49,908 nucleotides of DNA from Oligoflexia bacterium (GTDB lineage: Bacteria > Bdellovibrionota > UBA1018 > CAIPTA01), in contig CAIPTA010000159.1 of assembly GCA_903867855.1 (NCBI GenBank), forward strand, positions 1 through 49,908, in the 5' to 3' direction. The notes under the pieces are model-generated. The model made no database searches and was not told the DNA's origin. It worked only from the letters and a program-made list of their open reading frames with translations. Numbering within the stretch: the first letter of the stretch is position 1; every line of letters begins with the position of its first letter. The position numbers and the translations under genes were made by a program. This document shows, piece after piece, positions 16,703 through 24,473 of the stretch.

Positions 16703-16731
16703 TTGACTCTCTCTTGAGTTGAGCGCAATGT
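16703..16731 (+). promoter_or_regulatory. Possible sigma-70 promoter of kimA
   Basis: TTGACT at 16703-16708 is followed after 17 bases by a poor -10 (CAATGT, 16726-16731). The 57-base gap before kimA has no room for a ydaO-type c-di-AMP riboswitch. Confidence 0.25.
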
Positions 16732-16743
16732 CCTCGACACAAT

Positions 16744-18567
16744 ATGCTTTTGAGCCAATTCAAACAGATCTTTCTCGGCGATCCTCTATCCACTGAAATG
16801 ATGCACAACGAGCGCATTCCGAAATGGAAAGCGCTAGCGGTTTTATCTTCCGACGCTCTCTCCTCAGTTGCCTACGCGACAGAAGAAGTATTAATTCCAC
16901 TCTCACTTTTTGCTGCAGCGGCAACTTCCTGGTCGCTGCCAATTGCCTTGGCAATTGCGAGCCTATTGGCCATTATCACCATCTCTTATCAGCAAACCAT
17001 TGATGCCTATCCATCCGGTGGTGGGGCCTATACAGTAGCAAAAGATAATCTCGGTCAAACCGCTGGCCTGGTTGCGGGCGCTGCACTCCTGATTGATTAT
17101 ATTCTCACCGTTTCCGTATCCGTAGCAGCAGGAGTGGAAAACATCGCCTCTGCATTTCCCTTTTTGCTGGAGCATAAAGAGGGCTTAGGTATCTTGGTGA
17201 TTCTCATCATCATGTTTTTTAATCTTCGTGGCGTACGTGAGTCGGCGAACGTGTTCGCCATGCCTACCTACCTATTTATTTTTTCTTTTGTGGTGCTAAT
17301 CCTTGTTGGGGCTTGGCGACTTTTGCACGGTGAGGTTATTCAAGCCGCTCCAGTTATGCATCAGGTCTACCCTGCCATTCCCCTATTTTTATTGATGCGA
17401 GCCTTTTCCTCCGGATGTTCTGCGCTCACGGGAATTGAAGCTATCTCCAATGGGATTCCGATTTTTAAAGATCCAGCCCAGCGAAACGCGAAGATCACCA
17501 TGGTTTGGATGTCGGTAATCCTTGGCGGACTTTTCTTAAGCATCACAGTGCTTGCTCATATGTATGGCATTGTTCCGAAAGATGGAGAAACGGCTGTTTC
17601 TCTTTTGGCGCGAGCGATTTTCCAAAATGGAATTTTCTATTATGTAGTGCAAGCTTCCACGGCCTTGATTCTGATCCTCGCCGCCAATACAAGCTATGCA
17701 GATTTCCCGAGATTGTCGTCGCTACTGGCTAAAGATCGCTACTTGCCAAGACAACTAGCCTCCCTCGGTGATCGCCTAGTATTTTCTAACGGTATTGTGG
17801 GCTTGAGCATTGCGGCCATGCTACTGCTCGTATTGTTTCATGGCGAAACCCACCATTTGATTCCACTCTATGCCGTAGGTGTATTTCTGTCTTTTACGCT
17901 CTCTCAATCCGGTATGGTGGTGCATCATCTTCGCCTGCGTGAGCCCCATTGGATTAAATCCATGTTCTTTAATGCCCTCGGCGCGATTACCACGCTAACT
18001 GTTTTGCTTGTGATTGCGATCACTAAGTTTATGGGTGGTGCGTGGATGGTGATCCTGCTGATTCCTATGCTCGTGTTCTTGTTTCGCCAAATTCATCGGC
18101 ACTATATCGGAACGGCTGCGAAGCTTGCTTGTCCGCTAAAGCCAGAGCTCGTGAAAGCGGCAAAACATATCGCGATCCTGCCTGTGTCTGGATTGCACCC
18201 CGGAGTATTGGATGCAATCGGCTATGCGCTCTCCATATCCTCTGATGTGCGCGCCTGTTATATTGAGCTAGACCCGGAGGCCACCAAGCGCATGCGTGCC
18301 CAATGGAGCGCGGTGGCTCCTACTGTGCCACTAGTCGTAGTGGAATCGCCGTATCGCTCCGTGATTCGTCCGATCATTCATTATATTGAAGAAGTGGAGC
18401 GCAGCGCTGGGGACAAAACTAGAATCACGGTGATTATCCCTGAGTTTATCACCGCAAAGTGGTACCACAAATTCTTGCATAACCAGACGGCGTTTCTACT
18501 CTATGCGGCCTTGAGAGGCCATCAGGGCATCGTGGTGACGAGTGTGCGTCACTTGCTCGTAGACTAA
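16744..18567 (+). CDS. kimA: KimA-type high-affinity potassium importer
   Basis: A 607-residue APC-superfamily permease, the same length as Bacillus subtilis KimA (YdaO) and similar along its whole length. Shared blocks include KALAVLSSDALSSVAYATEE, YPSGGGAYTVAKDNLG, FSSGCSALTGIEAISNGIP and ILAANTSYADFP. About twelve membrane helices end near residue 455; the last 150 residues form the cytosolic domain, closing with HNQTAFLLYAALRG. KimA imports K+ with protons, and in Bacillus the protein and its mRNA are controlled by c-di-AMP. Here there is no ydaO riboswitch, so control differs. Its stop is interlocked with that of the convergent DUF493 gene. Confidence 0.88.
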   Translation: MLLSQFKQIFLGDPLSTEMMHNERIPKWKALAVLSSDALSSVAYATEEVLIPLSLFAAAATSWSLPIALAIASLLAIITISYQQTIDAYPSGGGAYTVAKDNLGQTAGLVAGAALLIDYILTVSVSVAAGVENIASAFPFLLEHKEGLGILVILIIMFFNLRGVRESANVFAMPTYLFIFSFVVLILVGAWRLLHGEVIQAAPVMHQVYPAIPLFLLMRAFSSGCSALTGIEAISNGIPIFKDPAQRNAKITMVWMSVILGGLFLSITVLAHMYGIVPKDGETAVSLLARAIFQNGIFYYVVQASTALILILAANTSYADFPRLSSLLAKDRYLPRQLASLGDRLVFSNGIVGLSIAAMLLLVLFHGETHHLIPLYAVGVFLSFTLSQSGMVVHHLRLREPHWIKSMFFNALGAITTLTVLLVIAITKFMGGAWMVILLIPMLVFLFRQIHRHYIGTAAKLACPLKPELVKAAKHIAILPVSGLHPGVLDAIGYALSISSDVRACYIELDPEATKRMRAQWSAVAPTVPLVVVESPYRSVIRPIIHYIEEVERSAGDKTRITVIIPEFITAKWYHKFLHNQTAFLLYAALRGHQGIVVTSVRHLLVD

Positions 18568-18818
18568 AGCGAAATCAATCCTGGGATAGCCTGGAAGCGA
18601 GCATAGGTGGCGAGCACTTCATCGCTAGATTGGCATTCGAGGGAAAGGGTATACGCAGAAAAGCGACCATTCTCTGATTTCCGAGTTTCCAGGGCCTGAG
18701 ATTCTGTTGCTGAAAGCTTTTGTAAGAATTCTCCGGCGCCCGCTTCGGGCACAATGAACTTGAAGCGATACACGGCGGGCCAAATATGAGTGGCATCCAG
18801 TAAATCTTTGTCTTTCAT
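18564..18818 (-). CDS. DUF493 (YbeD-like) small protein
   Basis: An 84-residue cytosolic protein with the ferredoxin-like alpha/beta pattern of DUF493: FKFIVPEAG strand, an amphipathic helix, RFSAYTLSLECQS strand, then a helix and the closing IPGLI strand. E. coli YbeD is the best known relative; it resembles ACT-like regulatory domains, but its role is unsettled. It ends on the same four bases as kimA (CTAA) and is divergent from ilvE across a 69-base gap that holds two direct repeats. Confidence 0.75.
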   Translation of the reverse strand: MKDKDLLDATHIWPAVYRFKFIVPEAGAGEFLQKLSATESQALETRKSENGRFSAYTLSLECQSSDEVLATYARFQAIPGLISL

Positions 18819-18842
18819 GCTGACCTTGTATCAGAGTTTCCG

Positions 18843-18875
18843 GATTTTTTTGGTAAAACATAGATTTTTTCGGTA
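18843..18875. repeat. Two 13-bp direct repeats, 20 bp apart, in the DUF493/ilvE divergent region
   Basis: GATTTTTTyGGTA occurs at 18843-18855 and 18863-18875 with one mismatch. The 20-base period is close to two helical turns, so a regulator could occupy both on one DNA face. The second copy ends 12 bases before ilvE. Confidence 0.5.
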
Positions 18876-18887
18876 TGAAATAAGGCA

Positions 18888-19946
18888 ATGAATATAGAAA
18901 TTCAACGCAGCACCACCCGTCGTATTCGCGTACCAGCCGATCAGCTCGGATTTGGTAAATATTTCGCCGATCATATGGCGACAATGGAGTTCGAGAAGGG
19001 TGCCTGGAAAAATCCACGGATCGTGCCTTACGGGCCGATTTCCCTAGAGCCAGGAGCTTCTGTTCTGCACTACGGGCAAGCCATGTTCGAGGGCATGAAG
19101 GCGTTTCGCGGTAAAGGGGGAAAGCTCTTTTTGTTTCGTCCTGTTTTCCATGCGAAGCGTATGGCTGCCGGTGCAGCAAGGCTCTGCATGCCTTCGCCTC
19201 CGCAAGAGGAATTTTTGAGCTTGATTCGCAGCTTGGTGAAACTGGATCAAGATTGGGTGCCAGCAGAACGTGGGTCTGCTCTCTATTTGCGTCCTACGCT
19301 CATTGGTTCGGAATCCTTCCTTGGCGTTCGCGCATCTGATAGCTACCTTTTCTTCATCATTAACTCCCCAGTGGGTGCTTATTATGCCGAAGGTTTTTCT
19401 CCCGTGAAGATCTGGGTGGAAGAACAATATATCCGTGCTGCACCTGGAGGATTGGGTGCCGTGAAGGCAGGGGCGAATTACGCTGCGAGTTTATTAGCGA
19501 GCCAAGAAGCAAAGAAAAAAGGCTTCTCCCAAGTGCTATGGTTAGACGCTGTCGAGAAAAAATATATTGAAGAAGTGGGCACGATGAATGTGTTCTTCCG
19601 AATCGGTGATACAGTAATTACGCCGAGCTTAGACGGAACGATTCTAGCGGGCGCTACCCGTGATTGCGTGATTGCGCTCTTGAAAGAGTGGAAAGTGAAA
19701 CTGGAAGAGCGTCCGATTTCCTTGACCGAAGTATTCGCGGCTCACAAGAGTGGCGAACTCAAAGAAGTGTTTGGTTCGGGAACCGCCGCAGTTGTTTCTC
19801 CTGTTGGTGAGCTCACCACGAGCACACAAAAATATAGCATCAATTCGGGCAAAGTGGGCGAGCTCACTCAGCGACTGTATGATGAAATCACGGCCATTCA
19901 ATATGGGGAAAAACCTGATACCCATGGCTGGATAGAAGAAATCTAA
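18888..19946 (+). CDS. ilvE: Branched-chain amino acid aminotransferase, type II
   Basis: A 352-residue fold-type IV PLP enzyme that swaps amino groups between leucine, isoleucine or valine and their 2-oxo acids. The PLP lysine is K193 in GAVKAGANYAAS. YGPISLEPGASVLHYGQAMFEG and EEVGTMNVFF are typical of the long type II group, as is the length. It lies apart from other ilv or leu genes. The divergent region upstream carries two 20-bp-spaced repeats that may be regulatory. The next gene begins 30 bases downstream. Confidence 0.93.
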   Translation: MNIEIQRSTTRRIRVPADQLGFGKYFADHMATMEFEKGAWKNPRIVPYGPISLEPGASVLHYGQAMFEGMKAFRGKGGKLFLFRPVFHAKRMAAGAARLCMPSPPQEEFLSLIRSLVKLDQDWVPAERGSALYLRPTLIGSESFLGVRASDSYLFFIINSPVGAYYAEGFSPVKIWVEEQYIRAAPGGLGAVKAGANYAASLLASQEAKKKGFSQVLWLDAVEKKYIEEVGTMNVFFRIGDTVITPSLDGTILAGATRDCVIALLKEWKVKLEERPISLTEVFAAHKSGELKEVFGSGTAAVVSPVGELTTSTQKYSINSGKVGELTQRLYDEITAIQYGEKPDTHGWIEEI

Positions 19947-19976
19947 GTTTCTTGCTCTAAACTCCGATAGGGAAGC

Positions 19977-20321
19977 GTGGACACTATTCACGAATCTATT
20001 TGGAAGAAATGCAGCACCTGCAAAAAACCTATCCTCTATGGTGTGACCTATTGGCATTGCAGTGTTTCCACTTGTAATCGAAAACGCACAGCCTTGGTCT
20101 TCTGCACAGTTTCCTGCTGGGATGCGCATATTGGATTGTTACGCCATCGCGACTCTTGGGCAGTGGAGGAAAAGGCCCCGAGCCTAGCGGCTTGGCAAGA
20201 AGCCTTTGCGAAGGGGGGCGATTGGCCACCCAAAGCAGAGCGCGAGAAAGTGGCAAAGGTCGAGGATGTGAAACCTAGCGGCTTAGGCGGCCCGAAGGTG
20301 ATCCGGCGCAGCTCCTCCTAG
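19977..20321 (+). CDS. Small zinc-site protein of unknown function
   Basis: A 114-residue protein starting at GTG 19977. The first half is built around paired cysteines: CSTCKKPILYG, then HCSVSTC about 18 residues on, then FCTVSCWDAHIGLLRHR. The spacing suggests a two-knuckle, treble-clef or MYND-like zinc site. The C-terminal half is Lys/Pro/Ala-rich and probably disordered. I do not recognise the family. It follows ilvE by 30 bases and may share its transcript. It could bind nucleic acid or act as a regulator, with nothing beyond the zinc pattern to support that. Confidence 0.6.
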   Translation: MDTIHESIWKKCSTCKKPILYGVTYWHCSVSTCNRKRTALVFCTVSCWDAHIGLLRHRDSWAVEEKAPSLAAWQEAFAKGGDWPPKAEREKVAKVEDVKPSGLGGPKVIRRSSS

Positions 20322-20349
20322 CGGCTAAAGTTAATTCTTGTCTTAGCCG
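20322..20349 (+). other. Inverted repeat between the zinc-site and membrane-protein genes
   Basis: CGGCTAA (20322-20328) pairs with TTAGCCG (20343-20349) over a 14-nt loop directly after the stop at 20321. No T-run follows, so it is more likely an mRNA processing or stability element than a terminator. Confidence 0.35.
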
Positions 20350-20361
20350 ATATAGTATTTA

Positions 20362-21021
20362 ATGAAAGAGAAAATTCACAGCTTTGCCTTCATGGAACAG
20401 GTATTTCCCCTGTTAGAACAGATATCTCTTTGGAAGTCGTTTTATAGTGCCTGGCTGCGATTCCTGGCCTTTGGGGCGGGCGGGCTATGCTTTGTGGTCT
20501 TGGTGCATGGAATGCGCAAGCTGTTTGAGTTTCCCTTCTGGATGTCTGTGGGGCTCTCTCTTTTTAATGTGGGAATCGGGCTCACGGGATACATGCTAGT
20601 TCATTTACTGTGGAATCGGGCGAACTCTGTGGCTCATCTGCAAGAGGATACCTATCCCATCCTAAGAATCTCCTCTCACTTGGTGCGATTGGTGGGTGAG
20701 ATTTTGGCCGTTTGTGCTTTTGGCCTTTGGGTATCTGCTGGGGTGGCGATTCTATTTGCGGGGAATGGGGCAGCTCGCTTCACCTACGGAATTGGTGTGT
20801 TTGATTTCGGAAATAATCCCTTTATCGATGGGTCGCTCACAATCATTGCAGGCATGGGCTATGCGGTGATGTGCATTTTGGCCGGACGTATGGTGTATGA
20901 AATGATGGTTATCCTGATCGATGTAGCCGAGAGCATACGTAAAATTCGAGTGATGATGGCAAGCAATATGCCTCCCAAAAAACAAGAAGAGAGTCAGCGC
21001 AAGACGGATATCGCCGCTTAG
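20362..21021 (+). CDS. Integral membrane protein of unknown function
   Basis: A 219-residue protein with about four hydrophobic helices (near 30-47, 57-78, 112-130 and 155-180) and a charged, Lys/Gln-rich cytosolic tail. Between helices two and three is a polar, His- and Asp-containing stretch (AHLQEDTYPI). I do not recognise a family. It lies downstream of the zinc-site gene, perhaps on the same transcript. Its TAG overlaps the stop of the convergent transporter through a shared TTAG. Confidence 0.6.
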   Translation: MKEKIHSFAFMEQVFPLLEQISLWKSFYSAWLRFLAFGAGGLCFVVLVHGMRKLFEFPFWMSVGLSLFNVGIGLTGYMLVHLLWNRANSVAHLQEDTYPILRISSHLVRLVGEILAVCAFGLWVSAGVAILFAGNGAARFTYGIGVFDFGNNPFIDGSLTIIAGMGYAVMCILAGRMVYEMMVILIDVAESIRKIRVMMASNMPPKKQEESQRKTDIAA

Positions 21022-22034
21022 GCCAGCTGGTTCTTCTTCTCGGCTACACTTAGAAAATAAACTGCAATCAAAATAAAAAATACTCCTAACCAATCCAGTG
21101 CTTTTGGGTAGGACCCCTTAAATAATAAGGCAAAAAGTAGCGTCGCCGTGATCCCTGCTAATAGGGAGCTAACGCGGTTTACGAGAGTGGAAAAGGTAGA
21201 ATTGCGATCTTGAAAAAGGAACAGAAAAACTGAGAAGAAGGCGGACGCCCCAAAGAAGGAACCGGAAAGAGTGGCCCAGCCCCAATATTCAGGGGGTGAT
21301 TGCAGGGTGGATTTCAATGTTGAAATATCAAATGGTAACCATTCTATCGATGTGAAGCGCACCAAGGCCACAAAAGAAATTAGGATTACACTTGCAAAAA
21401 CTTGTTCGCCGGCAAAATAATTTTTATTTGTGGCGAGACTCGCCTTGCTTCTGGTTTGCTTGAAGTAATTCATGCAGTAGATGCGAATCGCATAAAATAG
21501 AATATAGGAACCTAGTATCCATAGGGCAGGGGGAGAGTCTAAAAAATGAAAGTCTTTATTGCCCGCATGAATTAAATTTACGCTAACGCCGGCAATCGCA
21601 AAGAGAATGGCGAAATTTTCTTCTCTTCGCACCGGAATGGTAGCGAGGCCTTGCCAGCGTAAAAGGGCATCCACGGCGCGGGAAACACAGATAATACTAC
21701 CTCTCATTACCGTCATGGCCACCATCACAGAAACAGGGAGGCTATAGAGCAGTGTGGTAGTGGGGAGAACAATCGCGGTGCAGAATCCCGAGGCGAGCAT
21801 GGCCAGAATATCTTGGCGATGGAAATTGAAGCGAAGCCAACCGGCTCCAAAAATAACACCAAGACAAACCGCGGCACTGCCGATGGTGCTATACACTAAA
21901 TAATCTAGATCAGTGAAACCTAGGAAGCCATCAATACGGGCCCCTTCAAAATACTTGATGCTCACGCCCGTGATCACATACAGCACAAAGTAGGCAATGG
22001 CATATTGCAATAGCTTTGCAGTGCTGGCAGCCAC
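21018..22034 (-). CDS. DMT-superfamily-like ten-helix transporter
   Basis: A 338-residue membrane protein with about ten hydrophobic helices in two halves, the layout of drug/metabolite (EamA-like) transporters. TVMRGSIICVSRAVDALL in the middle and VSSLLAGITATLLFALLFKG near the end recall the EamA repeat. No substrate signature is visible. Start is GTG 22034, abutting the stop of the upstream secreted-protein gene. It is the last gene of a minus-strand operon that begins with the M3 peptidase. Confidence 0.6.
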   Translation of the reverse strand: MAASTAKLLQYAIAYFVLYVITGVSIKYFEGARIDGFLGFTDLDYLVYSTIGSAAVCLGVIFGAGWLRFNFHRQDILAMLASGFCTAIVLPTTTLLYSLPVSVMVAMTVMRGSIICVSRAVDALLRWQGLATIPVRREENFAILFAIAGVSVNLIHAGNKDFHFLDSPPALWILGSYILFYAIRIYCMNYFKQTRSKASLATNKNYFAGEQVFASVILISFVALVRFTSIEWLPFDISTLKSTLQSPPEYWGWATLSGSFFGASAFFSVFLFLFQDRNSTFSTLVNRVSSLLAGITATLLFALLFKGSYPKALDWLGVFFILIAVYFLSVAEKKNQLA

Positions 22035-22715
22035 TTACTTTTTTTGCTCTTCGGTGATGCTAGGAGGCTGCGAGGTGGCAGCCGGGAGTGGCGCTGGCGC
22101 GGGATAAATTTCACTCGCTTCAATCACCTTGCTGGTAGAATCCACTTTGATACGCAGGCGGCTCCAGGAGAGCGCGCTACCTTCTAGGCTGATATCCGTT
22201 TTGCGATAGCGAATTAGAAATTCTGGAAAGCGCATCGAACCCTTACGATGAATATGTTCGTTACCGAGGTTCAAACTCATTTTTCGAGTTTTGGATTTGC
22301 CGCGCTTCGTGAGGTATTCGCAGTAAAAGGTTAGCGACTTAGCAGAGAAGCCAATCTTCGTGAAGATGGGGCAATTCACGGAGCCTATATCTCGCCATTT
22401 TTTTGAGTTGCGATCATAGGCGGAGAGAAGGGGATTATCGCCTTGTTCGCCAGTGCGCATGGTGAGCACAAAAATCTTTTTTTCTTCCGGAATAATTCCA
22501 ACCACATCGCGACTCGCATTTTCAGGAGCAAGGGGAATGAGTTCATGAGAGAAATCTTTATTGGTAACAATGGCGATAGACGAATCGGTGTTCACTCCCT
22601 TATCTTCCTTTTTTAGGCCAAGGTAAAAAAACTCATCTCGATCGTAGGATACGGTGGTGAAAACAGGAGCAGCATTAGCCAGCATGGGAAGCAAAAATAG
22701 AAGGAAGTATTTCAT
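22035..22715 (-). CDS. Secreted protein of unknown function
   Basis: A 226-residue protein with a signal peptide (MKYFLLFLLPMLANA). The body alternates short beta strands with polar turns, and a Pro/Ala-rich tail (about 207-222) ends in EEQKK. Two cysteines, in NCPIF and FYCEY, could pair. I do not recognise it. It sits 18 bases after the ureohydrolase gene and directly before the DMT-like transporter. Confidence 0.6.
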   Translation of the reverse strand: MKYFLLFLLPMLANAAPVFTTVSYDRDEFFYLGLKKEDKGVNTDSSIAIVTNKDFSHELIPLAPENASRDVVGIIPEEKKIFVLTMRTGEQGDNPLLSAYDRNSKKWRDIGSVNCPIFTKIGFSAKSLTFYCEYLTKRGKSKTRKMSLNLGNEHIHRKGSMRFPEFLIRYRKTDISLEGSALSWSRLRIKVDSTSKVIEASEIYPAPAPLPAATSQPPSITEEQKK

Positions 22716-22733
22716 GGCTAAAATATACTTTGC

Positions 22734-23777
22734 TTAGCGCAGAGACGCGAGTTTTTTGCTCGCAAATGTCCATGCCGCCAGTTTGTAGAGGAGTCGAGCT
22801 CCTACGTTAGCATCCCATTCATCGCCTTTGGGGCCGGGGGCCACTTCATTTAGGTCGAAACCAACAAGATTTCTGCCAGAGCGCACCACTTCGCCAATCA
22901 AGTAGACGGCTTCCGGGTAATCGAGTCCACCGGGTACAGGCGTGCCCGTATGTGGACAAAAATGAGGCATGAGGCCATCAATATCAAAGGAAATCCAAAC
23001 CTCTTGAGGAAGCGCGCGCACAATATCTTTTGCGATTTCTGAGAAGCTCTCGCCTTTGAATTTTCTTTTAGCTAGATCGAGATCAAAAAATACTTCCATG
23101 CGCGATTTTTGGGCGCGAGTATAATCGAGTTCTTCTTCGCAATAGTCTCTGATTCCCACTTGCACGAGCTTTTTCACATTCGGAATTGTATCGAGCACAT
23201 TCCGCATGATCGAGGCATGGGAGTGCTTGAAGCCTTCATACGCATTGCGAGTATCAGAGTGGGCATCGAAATGGAGGATGCCAAGATTTGGAGACTGTTC
23301 GCTGATCGCACAGATCGCACCATAGGGAGTGGAGTGATCTCCCCCGATCAGGCCCAAAATTTTTCCTTCATCCAGGATTTTTTTGCTCTCTTCAAAAACC
23401 GCTTCATTTACTTTGGCACTGAGCTGATTCACCAAGGCGAGGTTTTTTTGCAGGGCTTTATTTTTTCCAATATTGCCGCCCACTGCAATTATTTTCTGAG
23501 CTGCGAGTTTTCCCTGTTTATTCCAGGCGACAATTTTTTTATTCTCTGGGAGAAGAAAAATACCTGGCTCATACGGACGAAGCACTTCATGGTCGCAGAG
23601 ATCCACTTGATAGCTGGCCTCCAAAATTGCCGCGGGTCCTTTCGCCGCGCCACTACCATAGGAGGTGGTGGCTTCCCATGGCACTTGCAATAAATGGAGC
23701 GCAGATTCTTTCGCAGAGAATGGCAGACCAAAGATACCTGAGCCCTCAGAGGCAGCGGAATTGGGATTAAAGGTCAT
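22734..23777 (-). CDS. Ureohydrolase family protein (agmatinase/arginase-like)
   Basis: A 347-residue enzyme of the arginase fold. Both manganese ions have their ligands: H148 in GGDHSTPYG, D171/H173/D175 in FDAHSDTR, and D265/D267 in SFDIDG. GTPVPGG follows, the family's substrate loop. It should hydrolyse a guanidino group to urea, or a formimino group. It is somewhat longer than typical SpeB, with an insertion near 80-120. Agmatine, arginine and formiminoglutamate are all possible substrates. Its ATG overlaps the stop of the upstream GNAT-like gene by 4 bp, and it belongs to the M3-peptidase operon. Confidence 0.85.
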   Translation of the reverse strand: MTFNPNSAASEGSGIFGLPFSAKESALHLLQVPWEATTSYGSGAAKGPAAILEASYQVDLCDHEVLRPYEPGIFLLPENKKIVAWNKQGKLAAQKIIAVGGNIGKNKALQKNLALVNQLSAKVNEAVFEESKKILDEGKILGLIGGDHSTPYGAICAISEQSPNLGILHFDAHSDTRNAYEGFKHSHASIMRNVLDTIPNVKKLVQVGIRDYCEEELDYTRAQKSRMEVFFDLDLAKRKFKGESFSEIAKDIVRALPQEVWISFDIDGLMPHFCPHTGTPVPGGLDYPEAVYLIGEVVRSGRNLVGFDLNEVAPGPKGDEWDANVGARLLYKLAAWTFASKKLASLR

Positions 23778-24472
23778 GAGTTTTTCCTTTGCTTAGTGAG
23801 ACGGGAGCGCTCATAAAGTTTTTTAAATTGGGTGGAGCTTTTGGAATTTTCTGGGAGTATCAGGGCCACGCCCTTACTTTGAAATTCTTTCGCAAATTGG
23901 AGCATTGCCGTGAGCATTTCTTCTGAGGGGATTATCGAAAAAAAGCTGATGGCAAATTTTTGATGAAAATAGAGGAAGCCAGCTTCGTTCGCGGAGCTGA
24001 AAAATCGGGTGTTTCGCATATGCATCACGGTGCTGGCAAATAGGGTTTGTCCAAAGAGATTCACCCAATCGCCATGATCAGGCATGGAAGTGATGCTGCC
24101 ATTTTTTTCTGCGGGAAGGCTCTGGAGATCATTCCAGAACACATTTTCTTGTTCCGACTTTTCAAAGCCTTGATTTTTCCAAGTGTCTATCGTTTCTTTC
24201 GCCGTTAAGGGGGAAAGAAAATACTCTGGATCGCGGCCCATGCGAAAAAAGAATTCGTCGATCTCGGCATAGTCCGTTGGTGAGAGTTCTCCTTCCAAAG
24301 CCAGCGCAAAGCCACCGTGCACCCGAGAAACTTGTCCGCTATACACGAGCATTGCCGAGCCAAGCGGGTTCACTTCGGCATCGAGAAATGGATTTAAGCG
24401 ATTGCCTGCTTCCGCATAGTCGGCGGCGAAACTAGCAATGGCATATTCGAGCGGGCGGATTAATTCTTCCAT
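23774..24472 (-). CDS. GNAT-like protein
   Basis: A 232-residue protein. The first 110 residues (NPLGSAMLVYSGQVSRVHGG, ALEGELSPTDYAEIDEFF, FLSPLTAKETIDTW) resemble the N-terminal part of a group of GNAT acetyltransferase-like proteins in which 'SPLA' and 'GF' motifs recur. The C-terminal half keeps the length of a GNAT core, but I could not find a clear acetyl-CoA loop. It could be an inactive or divergent acetyltransferase. It lies one base after the M3 peptidase stop and overlaps the ureohydrolase start by 4 bp, so the three are one unit. Confidence 0.5.
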   Translation of the reverse strand: MEELIRPLEYAIASFAADYAEAGNRLNPFLDAEVNPLGSAMLVYSGQVSRVHGGFALALEGELSPTDYAEIDEFFFRMGRDPEYFLSPLTAKETIDTWKNQGFEKSEQENVFWNDLQSLPAEKNGSITSMPDHGDWVNLFGQTLFASTVMHMRNTRFFSSANEAGFLYFHQKFAISFFSIIPSEEMLTAMLQFAKEFQSKGVALILPENSKSSTQFKKLYERSRLTKQRKNS

Positions 24473-24473
24473 G

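Noticed and set aside
18625..19179. Minus-strand open frame across DUF493 and ilvE
   Set aside because: It crosses a divergent promoter region and is antisense to the conserved ilvE start; it encodes no known motif.
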